NCBI GenBank assembly: GCA_037974335.1
Contig: CM075760.1
Location: 22,171,291-22,235,290 of the forward strand
DNA length: 64,000 nt
Direction of reading: 5' to 3'
DNA from: Prionace glauca
Lineage: Eukaryota > Chordata > Chondrichthyes > Carcharhiniformes > Carcharhinidae
Positions 11,620 through 21,379 of the stretch are shown one piece after another. Under the pieces are notes generated by a model. That model did not search any database, was not told the DNA's origin, and saw only the letters and a program-made list of their open reading frames with translations. Numbering within the stretch: position 1 is the stretch's first letter; each line of letters starts with the position of its first letter. The position numbers and the translations under genes are program-made.

Positions 11620-11960
11620 CTTTATTGTTAATGTCAGGCTGGGGTTGTTCCCCTTGGAACAAAGGAGGTTGAGGGGAGATTTGATAGAGGTGGGCAAGAT
11701 TCTGACAGATTTAGATAAGGTGGACAAAGAAAATTTTCTCCCATTCGCTGATGGGACAAGGACGAGGGGGGACACAGATTTAAGGTTTTGAGTCAGAGAT
11801 GCAGGGGGAGGGATGTGAGGAAGAATATTTTGCTGCAGCGAATGGTATTGACTTGGAACCCGCTCCCTACGAGGGTGGAGGAAGTGGAAACAATCAATTA
11901 CAAAGGAAATTGGATCGGCATCTGGGGGTGTTTCAAACAGAAATGCTGACTAAATATCTC
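11620..11960 (+). mobile_element. Old CR1-like LINE fragment
   Basis: Plus-strand coding remnants resemble the CR1 ORF2 C-terminal region (LEQRRLRGDLIEV), with decay and stops. Its duplicate lies at 51,849-52,165 on the minus strand, so it predates the inverted duplication. Confidence 0.75.
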
Positions 11961-12269
11961 TGACCTTCCTAACACCCTGTCACTCTGTGAAACTTGTGAA
12001 ATTTAAAACAAGGTATTTGCAAAAAGACTCAAAGAGCATCAGCCCACTGGAGGCTGAGACCAGCCAGTCCAGCAGAAAGAAACCCTCCAACCCGCTCCAA
12101 TGTCCAACTGTGAGAGTAAACAAAATGCAGTCCTGGATGTGAGAACAGAAACAATAACAGCAGAATCCAACCCCTGTGAACTTGTTGGTGCCTCAGCAGC
12201 TGTGATGAAATTCTGAACTCTTTTTTATATACTGAGCAGGTTTCTCCCCAGTGTAACCTCACTGATGTC

Positions 12270-13256
12270 TCAGCAGGTAGGATAACTGAGTGAATTCCTT
12301 CCCACACTGAGAGCAGGTGAATGGCCGCTCCGCATGTGAACTCGCTGGTGTCTCCGCAGGTTGGATAACTGGTTGAATCCCTTCCCACACTGAGAGCAGG
12401 TAAACAGCTTCTCCCCAGTGTGAACTAGCTGGTGTCTCTGCAGGTGAAATTGTCCAGTGAATCCCTTCCCACACTGAGAGCAGGTGAACGGTCTCTCCCC
12501 AGTATGAACACGCTGGTGTCTCTGCAGGCTGGACAATTGAGTGAATCCCTTCCCACATTGAGAGCAGATGAACAGACCCTCCCCAGTATGAACACGCTGG
12601 TGTGTCCGCAGGCTGGAGAATTGAGTGAATCCCTTCCCACACTGAGAGCAGGTGAACGGTCTCTCCCCAGTATGAACACGCTGGTGTGTCTGCAGGCTGG
12701 AAAATTGAGTGAATCCCTTCCCACACTGAGAGCAGATGAACAGCCTCTCCCCAGTGTGAATTTGTTTGTGCTTCTGCATGTCAGATGACCGAGTGAATCC
12801 CTTCCCACACTGAGAGCAGGTGAACGGCCTCTCCCCAGTGTGAATGCGCTGATGTGCCTGCAGGTCGGATAACCGAGTGAATCCCTTCCCACACTGAGAG
12901 CAGGTGAATGGCCTCTCCCCAGTGTGAATTCGCTGGTGTGTCCGCAAATTGGATAACTGGTTGAATCTCTTCCCACACTCAGAGTAGGTGAATGGCCTCT
13001 CCCCAGTGTGAATTCGCTGGTGTCTCTGCAAAGTGGATAACACAGTGAATCCTTTTCCACACTGAGAGCAGGTGAATGGTCTCTCTCCAGTGTGAACTCG
13101 CTTGTGCAACTGCAGGTGGGAGTGTCGAATGAATCCCTCCCCACATTGAGAGCAGATGAACGGCCTCTCCCCAGTGTGGCTGCGCCGATGAGCATCCAGC
13201 AGAGATGGGGATCTGTATCTCTTTCCACAGTCTGCACATTTCCATGGTTTCTCCAT
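12270..13256 (-). CDS. Zinc-finger gene A, poly-C2H2 protein, frameshifted C-terminus
   Basis: A probable nuclear sequence-specific DNA-binding protein of the KRAB-less poly-C2H2 type (Xenopus XlCGF-like by general architecture). From the start MEKPWKC it encodes 11 consecutive fingers (C-x2-C-x12-H-x3-H) joined by TGERPF linkers. Finger 4 has Tyr for its first Cys. Finger helices include TVLST, TRLSD, TRSSD, TQFSS and NQLSN. Around 12,330-12,338 bases are missing from the linker after finger 11, so the frame shifts into about 18 unrelated residues. A twelfth finger lies intact in the other frame down to 12,259. The start is the Met conserved in all paralogs here; an in-frame upstream Met lies at 13,292. 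The exon-2 acceptor on the minus strand is near 13,585, and the first-exon donor is damaged (near 14,089). It may be a decaying gene. Paralog of gene B in inverted orientation. Confidence 0.75.
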   Translation of the reverse strand: MEKPWKCADCGKRYRSPSLLDAHRRSHTGERPFICSQCGEGFIRHSHLQLHKRVHTGERPFTCSQCGKGFTVLSTLQRHQRIHTGERPFTYSECGKRFNQLSNLRTHQRIHTGERPFTCSQCGKGFTRLSDLQAHQRIHTGERPFTCSQCGKGFTRSSDMQKHKQIHTGERLFICSQCGKGFTQFSSLQTHQRVHTGERPFTCSQCGKGFTQFSSLRTHQRVHTGEGLFICSQCGKGFTQLSSLQRHQRVHTGERPFTCSQCGKGFTGQFHLQRHQLVHTGEKLFTCSQCGKGFNQLSNLRRHQRVHMRSGHSPALSVGRNSLSYPTC

Positions 13257-13584
13257 GATGCAGGCGACCTTGCCTCTGCCTTGGGTGGACAATCAGTTCA
13301 AGCCTCGGCCACACACACAATACGTGTTCAGTCTCTCCCCACTGTGAATGGTGTGATATTTATTCAGGCTGTGTAACTGGTTAAAGCTCTTCAGTTAGTG
13401 CACTGGAACACTCTCACTTGAATGTGGAAGTGTGTTGATGCTTTTCCAATCACACTGATGTTTGAAATCTTTTCAAATCTCCTTCCAGGTTCAATGGCCG
13501 ATGATATTCAGGTTCCAAGGAATATGACTGCCAGATCTAGACCTGACATTTGAAATTTTAGCCTGTGATTCCTCTTTCAATATC
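13257..13584 (-). other. Gene A leader of exon 2 with fossil fingers
   Basis: The acceptor TTTCACAG lies just above 13,584 (minus strand). The leader ends with a decayed finger-like stretch reading SGERL...CVCGRGLN, then a stop (TGA), then the start Met. The same leader is present in genes B, C, D, F and I. Confidence 0.6.
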
Positions 13585-13820
13585 CTGTGAAACAAGTTGA
13601 CACAGGTCATCAGTATCAGTGCAGGATCGAAATTCAGAACGAACAATTCCAGTTTCTATGAAACATTCTTTCTCTCTCATTCCACAAAGGCTACAAATCT
13701 CCATCCCACACACTCTCCCTCCATTCTCACTCTGCTGTATCTAATATTCACCCTCCCAATTCTCCTGAAGTTGATGATTGAGGCTGATTGACAGATCCAT
13801 GCTCACTGCTTCCTGTCCTG

Positions 13821-13917
13821 GATGTGGAGGTGCTGGTGTTGGACTGGGTAAACACAGTAAGAAGTCTCACAACACCAGGTTAAAGTCCAACTGGTTTATT
13901 TGGTAGCAAACGTCACT
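13821..13917. mobile_element. Foldback-type repeat fragment
   Basis: Contains the arm phrase AAGTCTCACAACACCAGGTT followed by AAAGTCCAACTGGTTTATTTGG. The inverted duplicate near 49,600 lacks it, which shows an insertion (replacing about 10 bases) after the duplication. Confidence 0.8.
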
Positions 13918-14089
13918 GGCTGAAAATCTCCATGCAGGCTGCCAGACAGAGCTATGCCCATATGACTGGACTAAAAATGTGTGGAATATACAGACTGGAT
14001 TCACTTCCTTACCCTTCAGTTGCTGCAAGTCCCCAATTTCCCCCAGAATGAGGAAAGAAATGGAAAGGGGGAGACATTGATTTCCTCCC

Positions 14090-14536
14090 AGATGTTGCAC
14101 AGAGGAGGTTTCACTCTGAAGCTCATTGGACAACTCTTGTGACGTCACAATGGAGCTCTGTATCAGCCAATAGGAATCACTCTGCTCCGCGGTGACGTCC
14201 TAGGATTTCCAGTGCGCACGCGCAGACTAGGTTGCCCCGCCCCCCTCCACCCATTGTTCCCCTCCCCCTCCTCCTCCTCCTCCTCGAGTCAAGGTTTCCA
14301 GACAGGCGGCTCCGGCCAGAGCGAGAAGCCGCTCGGTGATCTCCCCCTCCCCCCCGGGCCGGGACTGCGCATGTCCAAGGGAGAGGGGCGAACCTTGACC
14401 TTCACGCTGAGGTGTTGCCCAATGGGAAGTGTGGGAGGACCGGAAGGACGCTGGTCCTCCAGCCAATCAGAGCGCGGGCTTTGTGTAAATGAAGATTGAT
14501 CTTCAGCCAGCTCAAACTTCCCCGTCTCCAACATCT
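14090..14536. promoter_or_regulatory. Head-to-head promoter region of genes A (-) and C (+)
   Basis: A GC-rich segment with CpGs, CCAAT-type boxes (AGCCAATAGG, CCCAATGGG, AGCCAATCAGAG), a TGACGTCA-like CRE (GTGACGTCACAA at about 14,140) and GCGCACGCGCA. On the plus strand exon 1 of gene C ends ...ACATCT|GTGAGT at 14,536. On the minus strand the equivalent exon of gene A ends at 14,090 but is followed by GGGAGG instead of GTGAGT. The bidirectional role is inferred from gene order. Confidence 0.6.
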
Positions 14537-14618
14537 GTGAGTAAAACACGTTCATTCTGCCTCTTTCCATTCCTTACCTCAATCTGGGCGGAAACTGGGA
14601 CCTGCAGCAACTGATCAC

Positions 14619-15540
14619 AAGAAATAGAAGCAGGAGAGGCCACCAGGCCCTTCAAGCGACCCTGCCGTTCAATACAATCAGAGCTGATCAATACCGGCCT
14701 CCTTTTGTGAGCCATTTCCCCATTGCCCTCTATTCCTCAATCTATCAAATATTTATCCACCTCCATTCTAAATACTTCTAATGATTCAGTCTCTACCATC
14801 CTTTGGAGCAGAGAATTCCAGAGATTCACCATGTTCTGTGAGAAGACATTTCTCCTCACCTCAGTTTTAAATGACTGGCCCTTTAACTTGTAGCTTGTTC
14901 GAGACTCTTCCACTCATGAAAATATCTCCCCTTCTGCCCTATCAAACTCCCTCAGGATCTCATACAGATTTACAGATAGAACCATAGAAAGCATCCTTTC
15001 TGGTTGTATCACAGCTTGGTATGGCTTCTGCTCTGCTCAAGACCACAAGGAACTACAAAATGTTGTGAATGTAGCCCAAACCAGCATGCAAACCAGCCTC
15101 CCATCCATTGACTCTGTCTACACTTCCCACTGCCTCGTCAAAGTAGCCACCATAATTAAGGGCCCCATGCACTCCAGACATTCTCTCTTCCACCTTCTTC
15201 CATTGAGAAAAAAATACAAAAGTCTGAGGTCATGTCCCAACTGACTCAACAACAGCTTCTTCCCTGCTGCTGTCAGATTTTTGAATGGACTTACCTTGCA
15301 TTAAGTTGCTCTTTTTCTACACCCCAGCAATGACTGTAACACTATATTCTACACTCCCTCCTTTCCTTCGCTATGAATGGTATGCTTTATCTGTATAGCG
15401 CGCAAGAAAAATACTTTTCACTGTATGTTAGTACATGTGACAATAATAAATCAAATGAAATTATATGTTTGAATAAGGTCATCCTCACTCTTCTAAACTC
15501 CAAGGAACCAGATAATTAGTCTCTCTAGATAGGAGAACTC
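14619..15540 (-). mobile_element. CR1-like LINE fragment interrupted by another non-LTR element
   Basis: The two pieces (14,619-14,965 and about 15,466-15,540) are antisense CR1 3' sequence: GAAATAGAAGCAGGAG at the left, GAGAATTCCAGAGATTCACC, and ACTCTTCTAAACTCCAA on the right. A 0.5-kb plus-strand element sits between them. All lie in gene C's first intron. Confidence 0.8.
14966..15465 (+). mobile_element. Non-LTR retrotransposon 3' end (L2/Rex-like), nested
   Basis: A plus-strand reading shows residues like GCITAWYGFCSAQDHKELQ and HSLFHLLPLRKKYKSLR, typical of the C-terminal end of some LINE ORF2 proteins. It is followed by a 3' UTR ending CACTGTATGTTAGTACATG, TGACAATAATAAATCAAAT. At least one stop interrupts it. 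The exact clade is not certain. Confidence 0.65.
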
Positions 15541-15776
15541 CATTTGTTATGACCTAGGTGTCCAGGACAGTAAGCAGTGAGCCTGTCATTCATCCTGAAT
15601 CAGCACCACCAGGCGTGTTGGGTGGCTGAATGTTAGATATGGCAGTGTGAGAATGGAGGGGGAATTTGTGGGATGGAGATTTACAGATTTGCATTCATGA
15701 CAGAGGAAAGGATGTTCCTATAGAAGCTAGAATTTTCTGTTCTGACTGTGATGTTTTTTGTAAATTGTTTTTACAG

Positions 15777-16121
15777 GATATCAGAAGAGGAGGAATCACA
15801 TACAGAAATCTCAAACATCACATCTAGATCTGATAGAGTCACAGCCTGTCAGCTTCAAAAGATTTCAAACATCATTGTGACTGGAAAAGTACCGAGACAC
15901 ACATGCACCTGAGTGAGAGTGTTCCAGTAAACTGACTGTGGAAAGAGCTTGACACTGAAACATGCACCCACCTGAGTGACTGTGGAAAGAACTTTAACCA
16001 GTTACACAGCCTGAAAAAATATCACACCGTTCACAAAAAAGAGCAACTGTACATGTGTTCTGTGTGTGGATGAGACTTCAACTGATCATCCAACCTGGAG
16101 AGACACAAGGACACCAGCACC
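15777..16121 (+). other. Gene C leader of exon 2 with fossil fingers
   Basis: The acceptor TTTTTACAG precedes 15,777. From about 15,955 the frame that continues into the gene reads SDCGKNFNQLHSLKKYHTVH, then LYMCSVCG, a stop, DFN, a stop, then [13 protein letters not shown] and the gene start. This is two former zinc fingers now cut off by TGA codons and acting as 5' UTR. Confidence 0.7.
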
Positions 16122-17051
16122 ATGGAGAAACTGTGGAAATGTGGGGACTGTGGGAAGGAATTCAGGTTTTTGTCACAACTGGAAATCCATCAGCGCATTC
16201 ACACTGGGGAGAAGCCGTTCACCTGCACTGAGTGTGGGAAGGGATTCACTCGGCTATCCTTCCTACAGTCCCACAAGCGAGTTCACACTGGAGAGAGACC
16301 ATTCACCTGCTCTCAGTGTGGAAAGGGATTTAGTGATTCATCCTCCCTGCGGAGACACCAGCGAGTTCACAGCGGGGAGAAACCATTCACCTGCTCTCAG
16401 TGTGGGAAGCAATTCCATGATTCATCCCACCTGTGGAGACACCGGCGAGTTCACAGTGGGGAGAGGCCGTTCACCTGCTCTGTGTGTGGGAAGGCATTCA
16501 CTGATCCATCAACCCTGCAGAGACACCAGCAAGTTCATACTGGGCAGAAGCCATTTATCTGTTCCGAGTGTGGGAAGGGATTCCCTCTCTCATCCCACCT
16601 GCTGACACACCAGAGAGTTCACACTGGGGAGAGGCCATTCACTTGCCCCGTGTGTGGGAAGGGATTCACCATGTCAGCCCACCTACTGAGACATCAGCGG
16701 GTTCACACTGGGGAGAGGCCATTCACCTGCTCTCAGTGTGGGAAGGGATTCAGTGATTCATCCGCTCTGCAAATACACCAGCGTGTTCACACTGGGGAGA
16801 GACCATTCACCTGCTTTCAATGTGAGAAGGGATTCGCTCAGTTATCCAACTTGCAGATACACCAGCGAATCCACACTGGGGAGAGACGGTTCAGCTGCTC
16901 TCACTGTGGGAAGGCCTTCTCCCGGCTTTTCAACCTGCAGACACACCAGCGAATCCACACTGGAGAGAAACCGTTCACCTGCTCTCAGTGTGGGAAGAGA
17001 TTCAGTGATTCATCCTCCCTGCGGAAACACTGGCGAGTTCATACAGAGTAG
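16122..17051 (+). CDS. Zinc-finger gene C, 11-finger C2H2 protein
   Basis: 309 residues, starting MEKLWKCGDC and ending WRVHTE. Eleven complete fingers follow one another with HTGERPF or HSGEKPF linkers. Every finger keeps both Cys and both His. Helix segments are RFLSQ, TRLSF, SDSSS, HDSSH, TDPST, PLSSH, TMSAH, SDSSA, AQLSN, SRLFN and SDSSS. No KRAB, SCAN, BTB or SET domain is seen, so the role is probably nuclear DNA binding by the finger array alone. It follows a normal-looking exon 1 donor (14,537) and exon 2 acceptor (15,775). The start is the Met conserved across the cluster; TGA codons close the frame just upstream. It is one of the two best-preserved genes in the window. Confidence 0.88.
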   Translation: MEKLWKCGDCGKEFRFLSQLEIHQRIHTGEKPFTCTECGKGFTRLSFLQSHKRVHTGERPFTCSQCGKGFSDSSSLRRHQRVHSGEKPFTCSQCGKQFHDSSHLWRHRRVHSGERPFTCSVCGKAFTDPSTLQRHQQVHTGQKPFICSECGKGFPLSSHLLTHQRVHTGERPFTCPVCGKGFTMSAHLLRHQRVHTGERPFTCSQCGKGFSDSSALQIHQRVHTGERPFTCFQCEKGFAQLSNLQIHQRIHTGERRFSCSHCGKAFSRLFNLQTHQRIHTGEKPFTCSQCGKRFSDSSSLRKHWRVHTE

Positions 17052-17600
17052 GGGGTGATTCATCTGCTCTCAACGTGGGAATGGAATTGTTCACTCATTC
17101 CATCTGCTGAGACACCAGCGAGTTCACAAGTGATTCCAGGGTTTGGATTCTGCTGTTATTGTTTTTGCTCTCATTTATGTCCAGGACTGCATTTTGTTCA
17201 TTCTCCCAGTTGGTCAATGGGGAGAGTCAGAAGGTTTCTTGATGCTGGACTGGCCGGACTCACGGCTTTGACTACAGTGGGCTGATGATCTTTGAGCCTG
17301 GAAAAGCACATTTCTTGTCTTCAAATTTCACAAGGATCACAAGAGTGAAGGCACATTGTAAGTTCAAAGGTAGTTAATTCGTAATTCTGTTTGGAATCCC
17401 ACCAATGTATGTAACATTGCCATGGAGATAGGCTGTGGTACTTATATGGTTCTTTAGTTTAATTTATGTGGGTGTTTCTCACAGGAGAAAACTAAAATAT
17501 GAGGGGCAAGTTTTCTGAGATAGGTTGGGAAACTGCATCAAAAGGTATAATGGGAGACAGGCAACAGGTAATATTTCAGAGATTATTATATGTTTACAAG
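17052..17600 (+). other. Gene C 3' UTR
   Basis: The block around 17,130-17,250 (GATTCTGCTGTTATTGTTT, then TTTTGTTCATTCTC, then the GGACTGGCC phrase) is conserved downstream of genes A, B and E, so it is a family 3' UTR. A clear AATAAA was not found nearby. Confidence 0.6.
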
Positions 17601-17619
17601 AGCGTCGACGAGTTCACAC

Positions 17620-17880
17620 ATCGATGAGTTTATACTGGGGAGAGGCCTTTCACCTGCCCTGTGTGTGGGAAGGGATTCAGTATCTCAACCACCCTGCTGA
17701 GACACCAGCGAGTTCACTCTGGGGAGAGGCCGTTCACCTGCTCTGTGTGTGAAGGGATTCAGTATCTCAACCATCCTGCTGAGACACCAGCGAGTTCACT
17801 CTGGGGAGAGGCCGTTCACCTGCTCTGTGTGTGAGATGGGATTCAGTATCTCAACCACCATGTTGGAGCAGGAGCCGTGA
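17620..17880 (+). pseudogene. Zinc-finger fragment J
   Basis: About three near-identical C2H2 fingers (helix [10 protein letters not shown]), with HSGERPFTC linkers. The first two are read until bases are lost in CSVC(GK)GIQ. Neither a start nor an upstream leader is present. It is an orphan fragment, possibly a detached 3' part of another array, joined to the direct-duplication sequence at 17,881. Confidence 0.8.
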
Positions 17881-18203
17881 ACCAGCTGTGGGAGCGGGAG
17901 CCGAGGAGGTCATTCGGAACCATGGGTGTTCCCAATGTTTAAATCCCTCAGCAGGAAAACAGTGAAGTCCATGCTTAGATTGAGGAGTCCATGTTTTGAG
18001 TCAATTTTGTAAACTCAAAGGAAAGTTGGGCAGTTGTTTAGCCGAAAACTAATAGAATCAATCAAATCCTCATGAAATCTTGAAGCCTGGAGTATAGCTG
18101 GAATACTGAGGGGAATTAAAATGAATTCTGGGAGCTTTGACATATCTTTTGAGAGTTACAGGAACAGAATTGAATGTACGTTCAAGATATTAAGTATAAA
18201 GGT
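17881..18203. repeat. Direct segmental duplication, copy 1 (start)
   Basis: Matches 27,860-28,180 in the same orientation, for example GTGAACCAGCTGTG, CCAATGTTTAAATCCCTCAG, GGAGTCCA and CAAGATATTAAGTATAAAG. The homology continues with gaps through gene D's 3' UTR and fingers (copy 2 runs to about 30,200). Confidence 0.8.
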
Positions 18204-18210
18204 TTATAAG

Positions 18211-18551
18211 GGCGGCACGGTAGCACAGTGGTTAGCACTGCTGCTTCACAGCTCCAGGGTCCTGGGTTCGATTCCCGGCTCGGGTCACTGCCTGTGTGGA
18301 GTTTGCACATTCTCCTCGTGTATGCGTGGGTTTTCTCCGGGTGCTCCGGTTTCCTCCCACAGTCCAAAGATGTGCGGGTTAGGTTCATTGGCTATGCTAA
18401 AATTGCCCCTTAGTGTCCTGGGATGTGTAGGTTAGAGGGATTAGCAGGTAAATGTGTAGGGATATGGGGATAGGGTCTGGGTGGGATTGTGTTCGGTGCA
18501 GACTCGATGGGCCGAAGGGCCTGTTTCTGCACTGTAGGGTTCTAAAAAAAA
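18211..18551 (+). mobile_element. Full-length tRNA-derived SINE (HE1/V-SINE-like)
   Basis: The tRNA-like head has an A box (TAGCACAGTGG, 18,221-18,231) and B box (GGTTCGATTCC, 18,265-18,275). The conserved central region follows (GTGTGGAGTTTGCACATTCT ... GGGTGCTCCGGTTTCC), then a CR1-like 3' end (GATGGGCCGAAGGGCCTGTT) and an A-rich tail. Pol III transcribed, mobilised by a LINE (family knowledge). It is inserted in direct-duplication copy 1. Confidence 0.9.
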
Positions 18552-18554
18552 GTA

Positions 18555-18640
18555 CAAAAAAGGAAATATGCTGCAAAATCTCAGCAGGTCTGGCAGCATC
18601 TGTAGAGTGTGAAAATAGAGTTCATGTTTGGAGTCAGAAC
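18555..18640 (+). repeat. Short dispersed repeat
   Basis: The AAAATCTCAGCAGGTCTGGC AGCATCTGT-type phrase is shared with 27,241-27,362 (+) and 54,515-54,655 (-). Confidence 0.75.
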
Positions 18641-19784
18641 TGAGTTTACAGCATAAATCTTTACAAAATATAATTCATTGAGCTGGTTTTTAATATTTTA
18701 CATACAGTGAAGTTTGATTTTGTTTAAAAATCTGGAATCTTGTAATGGGTGTTTGGATTTCTTGTTAAATATTAATGTTCTCAACCCTAATTGTAACAAC
18801 ACACACAAACAAAAGAAAAAGATAAACATTATGGTCTTTGTACAAAATTAAGTATTACATTATAAGACACTCCTCTTCTAAGATCTGCAATAGTTTTTTA
18901 GCTCAAGCACTACTGAAACAATCAGCTAATAAATAAATAAAATTTGCACTAATTATCACCCTTGTAAATCAGGAAGGCTATCATCCAGCACAGAGGGTCA
19001 TTTGGAATTTCTCCCATTGACCAATTGACAGGGATTATACTCTCCAATCAACTGACGTGAATTCTTTACGTGAATTGTCCATATCAGCGCAGTTATCAAT
19101 TTGAAGTTTAGCTGATCAGCTGAGATTTTCTGCAACATTTAATCGATCACTGCTTGATTCCTTTCACAGCATCCATCTTTCAGCTGCCGTGTTCATGACC
19201 AAAATGTTCATGTGTTCACACACATCTCACAACTCATCATTCAGAAACTCAGCTGGTGCCACAGGTTCAGCCCCAAATGCAAAGGGCAGGTTTACTGTTG
19301 GGATGTGATGGCATCCTCCAACAATTTTGAAACATTGTACACTTTGCACTAGTCTCTTGTATGAGTCTCGTAAACTCTTCACCATCTGCTCCTGTATCTT
19401 GAAGCAGGACTTTTAAACTGTCAAATTGTTTGTGTCGTTTTAAGACAATGTGCATCTTTCTCTTCTGATTTTTATCAAAGATATCATTATTCCTTCTCAA
19501 ACAAGCCAGATTGGAAACTGTGTGTATTTTTAAACATTCTCTGTCAGCACATTATAATCCTGACAGCCTTATAGTGAAGGAAGAAAGCGGAACCAATTTT
19601 TACTTAGTACAGATTTATTCACAGAGTGAAATATTACAAGTATATAATTCCCAAACCATTCCATGCTTTGTCAGTAAGTGTATCTTTATATGTGCTCATG
19701 TAAATCAATGTCCACTGCTTGTGTATACTAAACCTCAAATTATACAATTCACACCCACAGGCAGAGTATTTAAAAGGTCTCTAA
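18641..19784. other. Gene D downstream region
   Basis: Non-coding. A minus-strand polyadenylation signal (TTTATT on top) lies at 19,614-19,619. The segment ATAATCCTGACAGCCTTATAG and what follows match 29,333-29,400 downstream of fragment G. Confidence 0.6.
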
Positions 19785-20222
19785 TCAGTGTGATTGCCAG
19801 TGTCTCAGCAGCTTGGATGTCTGTGAATCCTTTCCTACACTCGGAGCAGGTGAACAGCCTCTCTCCTCTGTGTGAACTTGCTTGTGCTTCCACAGGTTGG
19901 AAGGATCAGCAAATCCCTTCCCACGTTCAGCGCAGGTGAATGGCTTCTCCCCGGTGTGAACTCGCTGGTGTTTCCAGAGGCTGGAGGAATGAATGAATCC
20001 CTTCCCACACTCAGTGCAGGTGAACAGGCTCTCCAGAGTGAATTTGCTGGTGTTTCTGCAGACTGATGGACCTAGTAAACCCCTTCCCACACACAGAGCA
20101 GGGGAATGGCTTCTCCCCAGTGTGAACAGCCTGATGGTTCTGCAGGGTAGATGATGCACTGAATCCCTTCCCACACACGGTGCAGGTGAAAGGTCTCTCC
20201 CCTGTGTGAACTCGTTGATGCA
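19785..20222 (-). pseudogene. Gene D, displaced C-terminal fingers
   Basis: After the frameshift near 20,284-20,290 the array goes on in other frames with at least five more fingers (TRSSH, SASST, TRSIS, IHSSS, ADPSN). Further small losses lie at about 20,021-20,041 and near 19,855. One finger has Arg for its second Cys (CAERG). These fingers cannot be reached from the gene D start, so they are decaying. Confidence 0.8.
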
Positions 20223-21125
20223 TCAGCAGATGGGATGACCGAGTGAATCCCTTCCCACAGTCAGAGCAGGTGAATGGTCTTTCCCCATGTGAACTTGCTC
20301 GTGCTTTCGCAGGGTGGATGAATCTCTGAATCTTTTCCCACACACACAGCAGGGGAATGGCCTCTCTCCAGTGTGAACTGCCTGGTGTCGCAGCAGGGCA
20401 GATAACTGTGTAAATGCCTTCCCACACACGGAGCAGGGGAATGGCCTCTCCCCAGTATGAACTGCCTGGTGGTTCTGCAAGGTAGATGATGCACTGAATC
20501 CCTTCCCACACACGGTGCAGGTGAAAGATCTCTCCCGTGTGTGGATTTGTTGGTGCATCAGCAGGTGGGATGACCGAGTGAATCCTTTCCCACAGTCAGA
20601 GCAGGTGAATGGCCTCTCCCCAGTGTGAACTCGCTCATGCTTCCGCAGGGTGGATGAATCTCTGAATCTCTTCCTACACACACAGCAGGAGAAAGGGCTC
20701 TCTCCAGTGTGAACTTGCTTGTGTTTCCGCAGACTGGATGAATCACTGAATCTCTTCTCACACACAGAGCAGGAGAAAGGCCTCTCCCCAGTGTGAACCC
20801 GCTTGTGTGTCAGAAAGTTGGATAAATGAGCGAATCTCTTCCCACACTCGGAGCAGGTGAATGGCCTCTCTCCAGTGTGAATCCGCCAATGAATCTCTAG
20901 CACTGATAAGGATTTGAATCCCTTGCCACAGTCAGAACAGGTGAACGGCCTCTCCTCACTGTGAACCCGTCTGTGTTTCAATAAATTGGATGAATTACTG
21001 AATCCCCTCCCACATTTGAAACAGGTGAATGGTTTCTCCCCTGTGTGACTGCGTTGATGAATCTCCAGCTCTGATGGGTATCTGAATTTCTTCCCACAGT
21101 CCCCACATTTCCATGGTGTCTCCAT
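20223..21125 (-). CDS. Zinc-finger gene D, poly-C2H2 protein, truncated by frameshift
   Basis: 300 residues from [10 protein letters not shown]. Ten fingers are read in frame (helices RYPSE, SNSSN, KSLSV, AHLSN, SDSSS, RDSST, TRSSH, SASST, TQLSA, RDSST). A one-base loss in the linker near 20,284-20,290 then turns the frame into about 18 unrelated residues. Fingers 6-9 and 10-13 are a four-finger block duplicated with a 336-base offset. The presumed function is nuclear DNA binding; no effector domain is visible. The exon-2 acceptor (TTTTACAG, minus) sits just above 21,379. Exon 1 is the minus-strand arm of the shared promoter, with an intact GTGAGT donor at 22,906. Ten fingers would still make a protein, so it may be functional. 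Confidence 0.75.
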   Translation of the reverse strand: METPWKCGDCGKKFRYPSELEIHQRSHTGEKPFTCFKCGRGFSNSSNLLKHRRVHSEERPFTCSDCGKGFKSLSVLEIHWRIHTGERPFTCSECGKRFAHLSNFLTHKRVHTGERPFSCSVCEKRFSDSSSLRKHKQVHTGESPFSCCVCRKRFRDSSTLRKHERVHTGERPFTCSDCGKGFTRSSHLLMHQQIHTRERSFTCTVCGKGFSASSTLQNHQAVHTGERPFPCSVCGKAFTQLSALLRHQAVHTGERPFPCCVCGKRFRDSSTLRKHEQVHMGKDHSPALTVGRDSLGHPIC

Positions 21126-21379
21126 GATGTGGGTGTCTTTGTCTCTCTCCAGGTTCGATGACCAATTGAAGTCTCATCCACACACACAAACGTGTACTGT
21201 TTCTCCTCACTGTGGATGGTGTAATTTTTTTCAGGCTGTGTAACTGGTTAAAGCTCTTTCCACAGTCAGTTCACTGAAGCACTCACTTGACTGTGCGTGT
21301 GTATGTCTTGGTGCTTTTCCAGTTACGCTGTTCCTTAAAATCTTTTGGGATGTATGTCTGCAAATCGTCTCCTAATATC
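21126..21379 (-). other. Gene D leader of exon 2 with fossil fingers
   Basis: The leader includes a decayed finger, then a G[21 protein letters not shown] reading directly into the start. Here the Trp codon that is TGA in genes A, B, C and F is still TGG, but a TGA five codons earlier closes the frame. Confidence 0.6.

Noticed and set aside
12425-13320. Long overlapping frames beside the zinc-finger arrays, both strands (also at 16,066-17,058, 20,011-21,210, 50,093-51,483)
   Set aside because: They are shadows of the 84-base finger repeat: any frame without a stop in one unit stays open through the array. The residues ([24 protein letters not shown]) are the +1 and +2 readings of [15 protein letters not shown].
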